From contig NZ_UXAW01000034.1 of assembly GCF_900609055.1 (NCBI RefSeq), positions 62,001-126,000 on the forward strand: a DNA stretch of 64,000 nucleotides, in the 5' to 3' direction. This DNA is from Pseudogemmobacter humi (GTDB lineage: Bacteria; Pseudomonadota; Alphaproteobacteria; Rhodobacterales; Rhodobacteraceae). This document shows, piece by piece, positions 8,215 through 18,352 of this stretch. The position numbers and the translations under genes were made by a program. Positions within the stretch are counted from its first letter, which is position 1; each line of letters opens with the position of its first letter. The notes beneath the pieces are model-generated. The model ran no database searches. It saw only the letters and a program-made list of their open reading frames with translations, and was not told the origin of the DNA.

Positions 8215-10131
8215 TTACCCTTTCAACTCGGCACTGATCCGCACCGGCCCCGTCGCGCCGCGCAGCTTGGCGCGGTAGATCACCACGCCTTCCACCACAC
8301 GCATCACATAGGTGCGGGTCTCGGCGAAGGGGATGGTTTCCACCCAGTCCACCACATCCACATCCGCCCGCCGCGGATCGCCGAATTCGGTGATCCAGCG
8401 CCGCGGCCGCCCCGGCCCCGCATTGTAGCCCGAGGCGATCATGGCGATCGACGGCCCGAACTCTTCGACCATCTTCGCCAGATAGGCCGCGCCGACCTGA
8501 GTATTGAACGAAGGCTCGTAAAGTTTCGACAGCGCGTATTCGAGGCCCAGATCCTTCGCCATCCGCTCGGCGGTTTCCGGCAGCACCTGCATCAGCCCGC
8601 GCGCATTGGCCGAGGACCGCGCTATAGGCTCGAACTCGCTCTCGCGGCGCGAGATGGCCAGCGCCAGCGCCCGGCTGACTTTCAGCCCGTCCGGCACCAG
8701 ATCGGGCACCGGGTAATAGGGCCGGGGCAGGATCGCGCCGCGCTCGGCCGCCTGTTTGGCGATCACCAGCGCGATATGCGGCTCGTTCATCTCAAGCGCC
8801 ATCTCGGCCAGCTGCGCCAGTTCGGCGCTGCTCAGGCTTTCCGAGAGGTGCAGCAGGAAGCGTTTCCCCTCGGGCCGGTTCCCCGCCGCCAGCAGCAGCC
8901 GCCCGGCCTCCAGCACCGAAGACCCCGCGAAACCCGACTGCCGCCAGCCCGCGGCCGGGGTCTCGTTCAACAGCGCCGGGTCAAGGTCCAGCCCCAGCCT
9001 CTCCGCCGCCAGCAGCCCGTAATAGGCGGTCTGATGCTTTGCCGCCGCGCGGTAATGCGCCAAAGCCTGATCCTGCCGCCCTGCCGCCTCTTCGGCGCGG
9101 CCCTGCCAGTAATCGGCGCGCGCGACCGAGATCGCGGTGGTCACTTCGGCGCGCAGATGGCCGAAATGTTTCAGCGCGGTCGCGGGGTCGTTCAGCCGCC
9201 GCAGCGCGATGAACCCGGCCAGGAACTCCAGATCGACGTAAGAAGAGCCGCGCGTCAGCCCATGGCCCGCCGCCACCCGATAGGCTTTCTGCGCCTCGCC
9301 CTGGCGCATCAGCCAGCGCGCCAGCAGCGCGCGCCGCGCGGTCCAGGCCTCGGGGCGGCCCAGTTTATCAGGCGCGACCGACAGGATCAGCTCCGCCGCC
9401 TCGGGGTAAAGATCGCGCCGCATCCGCCAGATGAACCGCTCATAACCCAGACCCGGATCGGATTTCAGCGAATCGGGCACCCTGGCCAGAATCGCATCGA
9501 TGCCCTTCTCGTCGGCGCGCAGCGCCAGCCGCGCCTCGGCCAGCAGCCGCAGATCCGCGCTCACCCGTGGCAGCATCCGCATCGCCTCGGGGCGGCGGCC
9601 CTCCCAGAGCAGGGTGTCGAGCCGCAGCGGATGCACCATCGCCACCGCCTCGGGCATCAGCGCGATGAGCGTCTCTTCCTCGGCGGCGGTGAAGCTGAGT
9701 TCGGCCCAGGCCCGCATCGCCTCGGTCTCGGCCATAGCCATCTGGCCGAGCGCCTTATGCGCGCCGACCAGCGCGATGGCGCCCCTGGCGGTCTGCGGCG
9801 GGTAATCCTTGAACCAGGCCGTTACCCGCGCCGGCGTCTCGGACCGCGCCACCGCCTCTTCGCCCTTCTGGCGCAACAGCGCGAGGCCGGGCCAGTCGCC
9901 GCGCCGCGTAAGAAACGCCTCGTAATCCCCGAGCCTGCCCTCGCCTTCGCGCAGCCAGGACCAGATCACGAAGTCGCGCCCCACGCCTGCGGGCGCCGCC
10001 TCCAGCGCCGCCTGCCAGTCTTTCGTGCGCAGCAGTTCCAGTGCGGTTTTCATCGCCTGCACCTGATCGGCGCGGGCGGGCAGGGGCAGGAGCACGAGGG
10101 CGAGGATCAGCAAGCGGAAGACGAGGCTCAT
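8215..10131 (-). CDS. Soluble lytic murein transglycosylase (Slt family)
   Basis: This 638-residue periplasmic enzyme cleaves peptidoglycan glycan strands to anhydro-muropeptides. It has a signal peptide ([21 protein letters not shown]), a long alpha-superhelical region of about 450 residues, and a C-terminal SLT goose-lysozyme-like domain. The catalytic Glu is in [11 protein letters not shown] (Glu 497), and the later [10 protein letters not shown] and [10 protein letters not shown] motifs are present. The start at 10131 was chosen for the signal peptide; an ATG 12 codons upstream gives an unlikely N-terminus. It is divergent from dapA. Confidence 0.92.
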   Translation of the reverse strand: MSLVFRLLILALVLLPLPARADQVQAMKTALELLRTKDWQAALEAAPAGVGRDFVIWSWLREGEGRLGDYEAFLTRRGDWPGLALLRQKGEEAVARSETPARVTAWFKDYPPQTARGAIALVGAHKALGQMAMAETEAMRAWAELSFTAAEEETLIALMPEAVAMVHPLRLDTLLWEGRRPEAMRMLPRVSADLRLLAEARLALRADEKGIDAILARVPDSLKSDPGLGYERFIWRMRRDLYPEAAELILSVAPDKLGRPEAWTARRALLARWLMRQGEAQKAYRVAAGHGLTRGSSYVDLEFLAGFIALRRLNDPATALKHFGHLRAEVTTAISVARADYWQGRAEEAAGRQDQALAHYRAAAKHQTAYYGLLAAERLGLDLDPALLNETPAAGWRQSGFAGSSVLEAGRLLLAAGNRPEGKRFLLHLSESLSSAELAQLAEMALEMNEPHIALVIAKQAAERGAILPRPYYPVPDLVPDGLKVSRALALAISRRESEFEPIARSSANARGLMQVLPETAERMAKDLGLEYALSKLYEPSFNTQVGAAYLAKMVEEFGPSIAMIASGYNAGPGRPRRWITEFGDPRRADVDVVDWVETIPFAETRTYVMRVVEGVVIYRAKLRGATGPVRISAELKG

Positions 10132-10203
10132 GGCGCGGACTGTGCCAAAGCCCCCCTGCCGCCACAAGGCACGATCCCGTCAGCAGGTGTCCGACAGCAC
10201 CGC

Positions 10204-10230
10204 TTGGCAAGGCCCTTGCGCGACTGTAAG
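10204..10230 (+). promoter_or_regulatory. Candidate dapA promoter
   Basis: TTGGCA (10204-10209) and TGTAAG (10225-10230) are separated by 15 bases, about 55 bases upstream of the dapA start. The spacing is short and the -10 is weak, so this is only a candidate. Confidence 0.3.
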
Positions 10231-10284
10231 GAAGGCCCGTTGCACCCAGGGGCCGATCCGCCCCCAGACGAGGAGACGCGTGCC

Positions 10285-11157
10285 ATGATCCAGGGGTCGA
10301 TTCCCGCGCTGGTGACGCCGTTCAAAAACGGCGAGCTGGATATGGATACGCTCAGGAAACTCGTCGAATGGCAGATCGAACAGGGCACCACCGGGCTGGT
10401 TCCGGTGGGCACGACCGGCGAAAGCCCGACGCTCAGCCATGAAGAACACGAGGCGGTGGTCGAGGCGGTGGTGAAATTCGCCGCCGGCCGGGTGCCGGTG
10501 ATTGCGGGCGCGGGCTCGAACAACACCGTCGAAGGCATCCGCCTGATCCGCCATGCCGAGAAGGTGGGCGCCGACGCGGCCCTGGTGGTGACGCCCTATT
10601 ACAACAAGCCCACGCAAGGAGGGCTGATCGCGCATTACCGCGCGGTGCACGATTCCTGCAATCTGCCGATCATCATCTACAATATCCCCGGCCGCTCGGT
10701 CGTCGATATGACGCCCGCCACCATGGGCGAACTGGCGAAACTGCCGCGGATCGTCGGCGTCAAGGACGCCACCGGCAAGATCGAGCGGGTCAGCCAGCAG
10801 CGCGCCGCCTGCGGTGCGGATTTCATCCAGCTTTCGGGCGAGGACGCCACCGCGCTCGGCTTCAACGCCCATGGCGGCACCGGCTGCATCTCGGTCACGG
10901 CGAATGTCGCGCCGAAGCTCTGCGCCGAATTCCAGGCGGCGACCCTGCGCGGCGACTACAAGGCCGCGCTGGACTATCAGGACCGGCTGATGCCGCTGCA
11001 TGAGGCGATCTTCCTGGAGCCGGGTGTTGCCGGGGCGAAATACGGCCTCTCGCTTCTGGGCCGCTGCACGGAAGAGGTGCGCCTGCCGCTGGTGGGCCTG
11101 ACCGATGCCACCAAAGAGCGCATCCGGGCCGCCATGGTTCATGCCGGTCTCCTCTGA
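10285..11157 (+). CDS. dapA: 4-hydroxy-tetrahydrodipicolinate synthase
   Basis: This 290-residue TIM-barrel enzyme condenses pyruvate with aspartate semialdehyde, the first committed step to diaminopimelate and lysine. The family motifs [28 protein letters not shown] and IIYNIPGRS (catalytic Tyr) are present, and the Schiff-base Lys is in [15 protein letters not shown] sequence lies about ten bases upstream of the ATG. The twin-hairpin repeat (family B) begins four bases after the stop, followed by a putative exporter gene. dapD elsewhere in the window is followed by the same kind of repeat. Confidence 0.96.
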   Translation: MIQGSIPALVTPFKNGELDMDTLRKLVEWQIEQGTTGLVPVGTTGESPTLSHEEHEAVVEAVVKFAAGRVPVIAGAGSNNTVEGIRLIRHAEKVGADAALVVTPYYNKPTQGGLIAHYRAVHDSCNLPIIIYNIPGRSVVDMTPATMGELAKLPRIVGVKDATGKIERVSQQRAACGADFIQLSGEDATALGFNAHGGTGCISVTANVAPKLCAEFQAATLRGDYKAALDYQDRLMPLHEAIFLEPGVAGAKYGLSLLGRCTEEVRLPLVGLTDATKERIRAAMVHAGLL

Positions 11158-11161
11158 GCGA

Positions 11162-11206
11162 CAAATTCCTTCAAAGGAATTTGCAAAAATCTTTGAAGAT
11201 TTTTGC
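11162..11206 (+). repeat. Intergenic repeat family B, copy 1 (twin AT-rich hairpins)
   Basis: There are two adjacent perfect hairpins. The first is CAAATTCCTT-CA-AAGGAATTTG (11162-11183). The second is GCAAAAATCTT-TG-AAGATTTTTGC (11183-11206), sharing one base with the first. They are strikingly AT-rich against the surrounding high GC. The element lies between the dapA stop and the next gene and closely resembles the pair at 43661-43705 after dapD. A termination or mRNA-stability role is plausible. Confidence 0.85.
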
Positions 11207-11217
11207 GTGGCGCAGTT

Positions 11218-12096
11218 GTGAGCGCGCCGCTCTCTCCCGATCTGCGCGGCGCCGCGCTGATGACGGCGGCGATGGCCGGTTTCGCCATCGAGGATCTGTT
11301 CATCAAACGCGCCGCGCTCAGCCTGCCGGTGGGGCAGGTCATGGTGCTGATGGGCTTTTCCGGCGCGCTGGTCTTCGCGCTGATGGCGCGCGCCAGGGGT
11401 GAGGCCGCCTTGCCCCGCGTCTTCCTCTCGCGGCCGATGCTGATCCGCTCGGGGTTCGAGATTTCCGGGCGGCTGTTCTACAGTCTCGCGCTGGCGCTGA
11501 CGCCGATGTCGGCCACGGTTGCCATCCTTCAGGCGACGCCTCTGGTGGTGCTGGCCGGCGCGGCGCTGATCTTCGGCGAGCAGGTCGGCTGGCGGCGCTG
11601 GTCGGCGGTGATCGTCGGCTTCATCGGTGTGCTGATCGTGCTGCGTCCGGGGGCCGAGGGCTTCTCGGCGCTGTCGCTGCTTGCCGTGGCCGGGATGCTG
11701 GGCTTTGCGGGCCGCGATCTCGCGACCCGGGCCGCGCCGCAAAGCATGTCGAACCGCCAGCTTGGCACTTTGGGCTTTGCCATGCTGGGCTTTGCCGGGG
11801 TGATCGTCCTCGGCTTCACCGGCGAGGCGCATATCCCCGACCTGCGCGAGGCCGGGCTGGTGCTGGGCGCCACCGTCTTCGGCGTTGCCGCCTATAACGC
11901 GCTGACCGCGGCGATGCGCACCGGCGATGTCTCGGCGGTGACGCCCTTCCGCTACACGCGGCTGATCTTCGCGATGATCCTCGCGGTGCTGATCTTAGGC
12001 GAATCCCCCGATGCGGCGACGATCCTCGGCAGCGCGATCATCGTGGTCAGCGGCCTTTACACCCTTCTGCGCGCGCGCCGGAAAGCCCTGCGTTAA
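11218..12096 (+). CDS. EamA/DMT-family transporter
   Basis: This protein of about 292 residues is made of two repeated halves of five hydrophobic helices, as in drug/metabolite exporters (EamA domains at about residues 10-145 and 150-285). The second half has the familiar AAYNALTAAMRTGDVSAVTPFRYTR pattern split around a helix boundary. The substrate is unknown; the family exports amino acids, nucleosides and drugs. I favour the GTG at 11218 (VSAPLSPDL), which lies 11 bases after the twin-hairpin element. A TTG at 11203 is possible, and no strong ribosome site helps decide. Confidence 0.8.
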   Translation: MSAPLSPDLRGAALMTAAMAGFAIEDLFIKRAALSLPVGQVMVLMGFSGALVFALMARARGEAALPRVFLSRPMLIRSGFEISGRLFYSLALALTPMSATVAILQATPLVVLAGAALIFGEQVGWRRWSAVIVGFIGVLIVLRPGAEGFSALSLLAVAGMLGFAGRDLATRAAPQSMSNRQLGTLGFAMLGFAGVIVLGFTGEAHIPDLREAGLVLGATVFGVAAYNALTAAMRTGDVSAVTPFRYTRLIFAMILAVLILGESPDAATILGSAIIVVSGLYTLLRARRKALR

Positions 12097-12144
12097 GGGC
12101 TGCGCCTTTACTCGCGCCCGGGCATCGCCTATCTCCTGCGGGTC

Positions 12145-12621
12145 ATGATGAAGAAATCCGATCCCAATTCAAAGCTGATCGCCGAAAACCGCCGGGCGCG
12201 GTTCGATTATCATATCGAAAGCGACCTTGAGGCCGGGATCGTGCTTCAGGGGTCCGAGGTCAAAAGCCTGCGCAATGGCGGCTCGAACATCGCCGACAGC
12301 TACGCTTCGGTCGAAGGCGGCGAGTTGTGGCTGATCAACGGCTATATCGCGCCCTACCGACAGTCGAACGCCTGGGACAGCCATGAGGAACGCCGCAAGC
12401 GCAAGCTGCTGGTCTCAAAGCGCGAGCTTTCGCGGCTCTGGAACGCCACCGCGCGCGAGGGGATGACCATCGTGCCCCTGCGGATGTATTTCAACGACCG
12501 CGGCATGGTGAAGCTCGCGCTCGGCATCGCCAAGGGCAAGAAGCTGGCCGACAAGCGCGAGACCAGCGCGAAACGCGACTGGGAGCGGCAGAAGGCCCGG
12601 CTCCTGAAGCAGAACGGCTGA
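12145..12621 (+). CDS. smpB: SsrA-binding protein SmpB
   Basis: This 158-residue protein binds tmRNA and brings it to stalled ribosomes for trans-translation. The sequence has the SmpB core: [29 protein letters not shown] and YNDRG-like [19 protein letters not shown]. It ends in the basic tail [19 protein letters not shown] that inserts into the ribosomal A site. The length is normal. Two adjacent ATGs (12145 and 12148) are both possible starts. No tmRNA gene is visible next to it. Confidence 0.96.
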   Translation: MMKKSDPNSKLIAENRRARFDYHIESDLEAGIVLQGSEVKSLRNGGSNIADSYASVEGGELWLINGYIAPYRQSNAWDSHEERRKRKLLVSKRELSRLWNATAREGMTIVPLRMYFNDRGMVKLALGIAKGKKLADKRETSAKRDWERQKARLLKQNG

Positions 12622-12770
12622 AGATCTGGTGGCTGCGGCCTGAGCGAATACAACATTTGCCAGGATGGGAAGGATAGGGCACCATTCCCCCTGCCCGGAT
12701 CATTTCTTTCGACCCATGATGCCGGGTGTAAAGCCGGATGAAAAACGGCAGTCACAGAGGGACGAATGAC

Positions 12771-13061
12771 ATGGAACTGATCATTCAGCTGGTCGCGGGC
12801 CTTGTGGGCGGCAATGCCGCCGGGGCCGCGTTGAAGAACCTGAACCTCGGGCCGGTGCTGAATTCGGTCATCGGGCTGATCGGCGGTCTGGGCGGCGGGC
12901 AGCTTCTGTCGATGCTGGGCGTGGGCGGTGCCGGAGAGGCGGCCGCCGCGGCCTCGAATCTCGACATCGCCTCGATCGTGCAGAGCGTGATCGGCGGCGG
13001 CGCGGGCGGCGGCATCCTGGTCGCCATCGTCGGCGCCATCAAAAAAGCCATGGGAAAGTGA
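12771..13061 (+). CDS. Small glycine-rich membrane protein, function unknown
   Basis: This 96-residue protein begins MELIIQLVAGLVGGNAAG and is composed mainly of Gly, Ala, Leu and Ile. It has two or three hydrophobic stretches rich in small residues (GLIGGLGGGQLLSMLG, VIGGGAGGGILVAIVGAI) and a short basic end, KKAMGK. I do not recognise a characterised family, though the pattern recalls small inner-membrane proteins packed by glycine zippers. An AGAGGG sequence lies about ten bases upstream of the ATG. A strong T-run terminator 22 bases after the stop suggests a monocistronic, possibly well-expressed gene. Confidence 0.7.
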   Translation: MELIIQLVAGLVGGNAAGAALKNLNLGPVLNSVIGLIGGLGGGQLLSMLGVGGAGEAAAAASNLDIASIVQSVIGGGAGGGILVAIVGAIKKAMGK

Positions 13062-13082
13062 TCTGACCCTCGCAGGAACAGC

Positions 13083-13115
13083 CCCGCCCGCGCAGACCCC
13101 GCGGGCGGGTTTTTT
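13083..13115 (+). terminator. Rho-independent terminator after the small membrane protein gene
   Basis: CCCGCCCGC (13083-13091) pairs with GCGGGCGGG (13101-13109) over a nine-base loop and is followed by six T residues. This is the most canonical intrinsic terminator in the window. Confidence 0.9.
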
Positions 13116-13150
13116 GTTGCGCAGGCGGGGCCGACGGGCCGGGCGGAGGC

Positions 13151-13191
13151 TTGCGCACAAGGCTGGGCGGGCTATAGGACGGTGACCGTCC
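13151..13191 (+). promoter_or_regulatory. Candidate sseA promoter with overlapping palindrome
   Basis: TTGCGC (13151-13156) and TATAGG (13173-13178) are 16 bases apart and lie about 30 bases before the sseA start. A perfect 7+1+7 palindrome, GGACGGTGACCGTCC (13177-13191), begins at the end of the -10 and covers the expected transcription start. It could be an operator, but this is inferred from position only. Confidence 0.4.
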
Positions 13192-13209
13192 CGTGACCCC
13201 GAGGCCGCC

Positions 13210-14085
13210 ATGCCGCTGACCCCCTCTCCGAATGACGATCCGAAAACCCTCGTCTCGACCGACTGGCTCGGGCGGCATCTGAAGGATCCAGATCTGCGGC
13301 TGCTGGATGCCAGCTGGTATCTGCCCGACGCGGGGCGCGACGCAAAGGCGGAATACCTGGCCGCGCATATCCCCGGCGCGCGGTTCTTCGATATCGACGA
13401 GATTTCCGACCACCGCTCGAATCTGCCGCATATGGCGCCGCCGATCGAGAAATTCATGTCGCGGATGCGCGCGATGGGGGTGGGCGACGGCCATCAGGTG
13501 GTGGTCTATGACGGCTCGGGCCTGTTCTCGGCCGCCCGCGTCTGGTGGCTGTTCCGGCTGATGGGCAAGACCGATGTCGCGGTCTTGGACGGCGGTCTGC
13601 CGAAATGGCGGGCCGAGGGCCGCGAGACCGAGGATCTGCCGCCGGTGATCCGCGACCGCCACATGACCGTGCAGCGCCAGAACCACCTGGTGAAAGACGT
13701 GACCCAGGTCGCCCATGCCGCCAAGCTGAAACAGGCGGTGGTGATCGACGCCCGCGCGCCTGCCCGCTTTGCCGGCGAGGCGCCCGAGCCGCGCCCCGGC
13801 CTGCGCGCGGGCCATATCCCCGGCGCGCGCAATGTGCCCTTCGGTGCGGTGCTGAACCCCGACGGCACGATGAAAGACCCCGCCGCTTTGCGCCGGGTGT
13901 TCGAGGCGGCCGGGGTCGATCTGACGAAGCCCGCGATCACCAGTTGCGGCTCGGGCGTGACGGCGGCGGTGCTGGCGCTGGCGCTGGAACGCATCGGCCA
14001 CCGCGACTGGTCGCTCTATGACGGTTCCTGGACCGAATGGGGCATGTATGAGGATCTGCCGGTCGAAACCGGCCCGGCCCGGTGA
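13210..14085 (+). CDS. sseA: 3-mercaptopyruvate sulfurtransferase (rhodanese family)
   Basis: This 291-residue protein has two rhodanese domains. The N-terminal inactive copy contains AAHIPGARFFDIDEISD. The C-terminal copy carries the active-site loop CGSGVTAA (nucleophile Cys 246), which is the mercaptopyruvate-type loop rather than the CRKGVTA loop of thiosulfate sulfurtransferases. It transfers sulfur from 3-mercaptopyruvate to thiols or cyanide. A candidate promoter with a palindrome lies just upstream, and an aminotransferase gene follows 41 bases later on the same strand. Confidence 0.9.
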   Translation: MPLTPSPNDDPKTLVSTDWLGRHLKDPDLRLLDASWYLPDAGRDAKAEYLAAHIPGARFFDIDEISDHRSNLPHMAPPIEKFMSRMRAMGVGDGHQVVVYDGSGLFSAARVWWLFRLMGKTDVAVLDGGLPKWRAEGRETEDLPPVIRDRHMTVQRQNHLVKDVTQVAHAAKLKQAVVIDARAPARFAGEAPEPRPGLRAGHIPGARNVPFGAVLNPDGTMKDPAALRRVFEAAGVDLTKPAITSCGSGVTAAVLALALERIGHRDWSLYDGSWTEWGMYEDLPVETGPAR

Positions 14086-14126
14086 AACTGGCTCTGTAAG
14101 GCCCTGAAAGGGCGAATGAGGGGAAA

Positions 14127-15302
14127 ATGCTTGAGGCTCTGAACCCGCAGCCGCAGGATAAGATCCTGCAACTTCTGGCCATGTTCCGCGAGGACAAGCG
14201 GGCCGGCAAGATCGACCTCGGCGTCGGGGTCTACAAGGACGCGACCGGGCTGACCCCGGTGATGCGCGCCGTCAAGGCGGCGGAAAAGAAGCTGTGGGAG
14301 AGTGAGACCACCAAGACCTACACCGCCCTGGCCGGAGAGCCGGCCTATAACACTGCTATGCAGGGGCTGATCCTGGGCGAGGGCTATGCGGATCGCGCGG
14401 CCTCGATCTCGACCCCGGGCGGCACCGGCGCGCTTCGTCAGGCGCTGGAGCTGATCCGGCTGGCGCGGCCCCAGGCGAAGATCTGGCTCTCGGCGCCGAC
14501 CTGGCCGAACCATCCTTCGATCGTGAAATTCCTCGGCCTTCCGATGGCGGAATACCGTTACTTCGACGTGGAAGGTTCGGGGCTGGATTTCGCCGGGCTG
14601 ATCGAGGATCTGGGCCGCGTCGCCGAGGGCGATGTGGTGCTGCTGCACGGCTGCTGCCACAACCCGACCGGCGCCAATCCGACCCCGGCCCAGTGGGACG
14701 AGATCATCGCGGTGCTGAAGGCGAAGAAGGCCATGCCGCTGGTCGATCTGGCCTATCAGGGCTTCGGCGACGGGCTGGATGCGGATGCCGAAGCCACCCG
14801 CAAGGTGGCCGCGGCCTTCCCGGAAGTGCTGATCGCCGCGTCCTGTTCCAAGAATTTCGGCATCTATCGTGAGCGGACCGGCATCCTGATCGCGCTGACC
14901 TCGCCCGAGCGCAAGGCGGTGGTCCAGGCCAATCTGAACTTCCTGAACCGGCAGAATTACAGCTTCCCGCCCGACCATGGCGCGCGGCTGGTGACGATGA
15001 TCCTGGAAGACCCCGCGCTGCGCGCGGAATGGGTGGTCGAGCTGGAGGAGACCCGGCTCAACATGCTGAACCTGCGGGTGCAGCTGGCCGAGGAACTGCG
15101 CAAGGCCACCAATTCGGACCGTTTCGACTTCGTGGCGCATCATCGCGGCATGTTCAGCCGCCTCGGGCTGAGCGAGGCCCAGGTGAACCGCCTGCGCGAG
15201 GAAAACGCGATCTACATGGTGGGCGATTCGCGCATCAACATCGCCGGGCTGAACCGGGAAACCGTGCCGCTGCTGGCGAAGGCGATCGCCGCGGTGCTGT
15301 GA
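14127..15302 (+). CDS. Aromatic/aspartate aminotransferase (class I)
   Basis: This 391-residue PLP enzyme has the Ib-type signature of the AspC/TyrB family: LGVGVYKDATGLTPVM, HGCCHNPTGANPT, and the PLP-binding Lys in SCSKNFGIYRERTG (Lys 242). The FGIYRERTG context is typical of tyrB-like aromatic aminotransferases with broad activity on aspartate, tyrosine and phenylalanine. It follows sseA on the same strand. In that context it could supply mercaptopyruvate by transaminating cysteine, but this is inference. A GC hairpin and a family A repeat follow the stop. Confidence 0.9.
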   Translation: MLEALNPQPQDKILQLLAMFREDKRAGKIDLGVGVYKDATGLTPVMRAVKAAEKKLWESETTKTYTALAGEPAYNTAMQGLILGEGYADRAASISTPGGTGALRQALELIRLARPQAKIWLSAPTWPNHPSIVKFLGLPMAEYRYFDVEGSGLDFAGLIEDLGRVAEGDVVLLHGCCHNPTGANPTPAQWDEIIAVLKAKKAMPLVDLAYQGFGDGLDADAEATRKVAAAFPEVLIAASCSKNFGIYRERTGILIALTSPERKAVVQANLNFLNRQNYSFPPDHGARLVTMILEDPALRAEWVVELEETRLNMLNLRVQLAEELRKATNSDRFDFVAHHRGMFSRLGLSEAQVNRLREENAIYMVGDSRINIAGLNRETVPLLAKAIAAVL

Positions 15303-15328
15303 GCGGTCGCTTCTGACTGCTGGCGGAA

Positions 15329-15381
15329 GCGGGGGTTTCACACCCCCGCACCCCCGTGGGGTATTTCCATCAAGGTGAAAG
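15329..15381 (+). repeat. Intergenic repeat family A, copy 3 (hairpin plus core)
   Basis: The hairpin GCGGGGGT-TTCAC-ACCCCCGC (15329-15349) follows the aminotransferase stop. It is followed by a diverged core, GTGGGGTATTTCCATCAAGG plus TGAAAG (15356-15381). The copy sits between convergent genes and may end transcription of the aminotransferase gene. Confidence 0.7.
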
Positions 15382-15463
15382 ACAAGGTGCGGTCGGTTCC
15401 GGGCGCCTGTTGTGGGCATCCGGCGCGAAGAATACGACGCGGCGCTAAGGGCGGACGCCCGGG

Positions 15464-17710
15464 TCAGTTGATCCCGAGCGCCTCGCGCACTGCGCGGTCG
15501 ATCTCTTCCTGGCGGCGCGCGTCGGGCATACCCTGTTCGGTCGAGCCGCCCTGGTAGACCGGGGCGTTCGAGCCGTCGAAATAGGGCACTTCCTCGGGCA
15601 GGATCGGCCGCTCGACCCCGCCGATATCGGGCGAGGGGGCGAGGCCCCCGGTGCCCGAGACCGTGTTGGGAGGGATCTCTTTCGGCAGGGGCTGTGCGGC
15701 CACGCCTTCGTTGATGCGCACCATCACCTCGCGCCAGATGTCGGCGGGCAGGCCGCCGCCGGTCACCCCGGTCAGCGGGCGGTTGTCGTCGTAGCCGAGC
15801 CAGACCCCCACCACGTAATCGGCGGTGAACCCCACGAACCAGGCGTCGCGCGCCGAATTGGTGGTGCCGGTCTTGCCCGCCGCCTCGCGGTCGGGAAGCC
15901 GGGCGCGGGTGCCGGTGCCGCCGTTGATCACCTCGCTCATCATATAGATCAGCGCATGGGCGGCGCGTTCCGAGATCACCCGTTCGCCGATGCCGCCGCC
16001 CTGGCCAAACAGTTCTTCGTCCTCGCCCTTCAGCTTGAGCGCGCGCAGCCCGTAGGGCGTGACCGACGAGCCGCCGTTCAGGATCCCGGCATAGGCGCCG
16101 GTCATCTCGATCAGCGTCGATTCCGAGGCGCCGAGCGCCAGCGCGGGGCCGTCGGCCATCTTCGAGGCCACGCCGAAATCGGTAGCGACCTTTTTCACCA
16201 GATCGCGGCCCACCAGTTCCGAGATCTTCACCGCCGGGATGTTGCGGCTTTCGGCCAGAGCCTGGGTGAGAGTGATCATCCCCTTGAATTTGCCGTCGTA
16301 ATTCTTGGGGCTGTAGGGGCCCGAACCGGGGACGTTGATCGTATAGGGGCTGTCGTCGACGTAATCGAGCGGGCTGTAGCCCAGATCCAGCGCCACCGCA
16401 TAGACGAAGGGTTTGAACGAGGATCCGGTCTGGCGCAAAGCCATGGTCGCGCGGTTGAAATCGCCCGCCCTCGGGATCGCGCGTCCGCCGACCATGGCGC
16501 GCACGGCGCCATCCGCGCTCATCACCACGATAGCGGCCTGGGCGGTGGAGCCCTCCTTGACCTTGCTGTCGAACACATGGGCCAGCGCTGCCTCGGCCTG
16601 GGCCTGGATCCGCTGGTCGAGCGTGGTCTCGATGATCACATCCTCGGTGGTGTCGCGGGCGAGGTAGTCGGGCGTGGTCTCCATCACCCAGTCGGCGAAG
16701 AAACCGCCGTTCCGCTGCCGCGCGGCCTCGGACAGTTGCGCCGGATTGCGCCGCGCCTCATCGGCCTCGGCTTTGGTCAGATAGCCCTGCTCCTCCATCA
16801 GCCCGATCACCACATTGGCGCGGTTCTGCGAGCGTTCCAGATTGGCGGTGGGCGCCAGCGCCGAGGGCGCCTGCAACAGACCGGCCAGCATCGCCGCCTC
16901 GGCCGGCGAGACATTGGCGGCGGATTTGCCGAAATAGCGCTGCGCCGCGGCCTCGAAGCCGCGCGCCCCCGCGCCCAGGTAGGCGCGGTTCATGTAGATC
17001 GTCAGGATGTCTTTCTTGGAATATTTCAGCTCCATCGCGATGGCATAGGGCACTTCCTTGATCTTGCGCCGGATGCCGCCGCCGCGGCAGTCGTTCTCGT
17101 ATTCCGCCTCGGATTTCCACTGCGCCGGGTCATAGGCCACGCCAAGGCACAGAAGTTTCGCCACCTGCTGGGTGATGGTCGAGCCGCCGTTGCCCTGGAA
17201 GGCGCTGCGCCCCTCGGCCAGGTTGATGCGGATCGCGCTGGCGATGCCGCGGGGCGAGACGCCGAGGTGATAGTAGAAGCGCTTGTCCTCGGTGGCGACG
17301 ATGGCGTCGTGCAGATGCTTTGACACATTGTCGACGGTGATCTGGCCGCCGAAGGTCTCGCCCCGCCAGGCGAAGACCTTGCCGTCGCGGTCGAGCAGCG
17401 TGACCGAGCCGCGGGCGCGGCCGTCGAGCAGAGAGTCCACCGGCGGAAGCTGGCTGTAGAAGTAAAAGACCACGCCGCCCACCACCATCGTGGCCACGGC
17501 GGTGACGCGCCAGAGCACGCCCCAGACGATGCGCCAGAAGAACAGAAGCGTGCCCGCGATGAAACCATGCCGCCGCCGCGGACGGCGCGGTTTCGGGTCG
17601 GGTTTGCGCTTTTTCGGCGGCGGCGCCGCTTTGGCCTTCGGCTTCGCGCCGCCGGCCGGATAACGCCTGTCTGCCACAAGGGGACGCTTGCCCCCGCCAC
17701 TCGTTGCCAT
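15464..17710 (-). CDS. Penicillin-binding protein 1A family (bifunctional peptidoglycan synthase)
   Basis: This 748-residue protein polymerises and cross-links peptidoglycan. It has a basic proline-rich cytoplasmic tail (residues 1-50) and one membrane anchor (about 55-90). The GT51 glycosyltransferase domain has its catalytic Glu in ATEDKRFYYHLG (Glu 141) and the GGSTITQQVAK motif. The transpeptidase domain has SSFK (Ser 430), SRN and KTGTT motifs. Near the C-terminus it has the PADIWREVMV segment common in alphaproteobacterial PBP1A. The start at 17710 is the first ATG giving a sensible tail. It is divergent from glnK. Confidence 0.9.
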   Translation of the reverse strand: MATSGGGKRPLVADRRYPAGGAKPKAKAAPPPKKRKPDPKPRRPRRRHGFIAGTLLFFWRIVWGVLWRVTAVATMVVGGVVFYFYSQLPPVDSLLDGRARGSVTLLDRDGKVFAWRGETFGGQITVDNVSKHLHDAIVATEDKRFYYHLGVSPRGIASAIRINLAEGRSAFQGNGGSTITQQVAKLLCLGVAYDPAQWKSEAEYENDCRGGGIRRKIKEVPYAIAMELKYSKKDILTIYMNRAYLGAGARGFEAAAQRYFGKSAANVSPAEAAMLAGLLQAPSALAPTANLERSQNRANVVIGLMEEQGYLTKAEADEARRNPAQLSEAARQRNGGFFADWVMETTPDYLARDTTEDVIIETTLDQRIQAQAEAALAHVFDSKVKEGSTAQAAIVVMSADGAVRAMVGGRAIPRAGDFNRATMALRQTGSSFKPFVYAVALDLGYSPLDYVDDSPYTINVPGSGPYSPKNYDGKFKGMITLTQALAESRNIPAVKISELVGRDLVKKVATDFGVASKMADGPALALGASESTLIEMTGAYAGILNGGSSVTPYGLRALKLKGEDEELFGQGGGIGERVISERAAHALIYMMSEVINGGTGTRARLPDREAAGKTGTTNSARDAWFVGFTADYVVGVWLGYDDNRPLTGVTGGGLPADIWREVMVRINEGVAAQPLPKEIPPNTVSGTGGLAPSPDIGGVERPILPEEVPYFDGSNAPVYQGGSTEQGMPDARRQEEIDRAVREALGIN

Positions 17711-17930
17711 TGCCTGACTGTCCGCTTTCGTCGCGTGTTCTCGTGTAATGGCGGGCAACATAGCCTGCTTTCCCGCCAATGCGAAGGCCGGGCTCCCGCG
17801 ATTCGAATCCCATCGGTGCCCAAAATCCGGGCAGTCGGCGGCGATTATGCGCAATTTCTGCCATCGCAGCATGTCCGGCCGGTCCGGCGCCCGCCGTTTT
17901 CTTGTGCTGCACCTGCGAAATCCCGCCTGA

Positions 17931-18323
<393 letters not shown>

Positions 18324-18352
18324 CAAAGACCCAGGGAAGGGGAAATCACCAG

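Noticed and set aside
8062-11157. A single + strand open frame of 1031 codons reaching into dapA
   Set aside because: The first two thirds is antisense to the lytic transglycosylase and has no protein-like features. Only the part from 10285 is the real dapA.
17791-17840. A GATTCGAATC stretch resembling a tRNA T-loop
   Set aside because: The flanking bases do not form a T-stem, and no acceptor, D or anticodon arms can be drawn on either strand.
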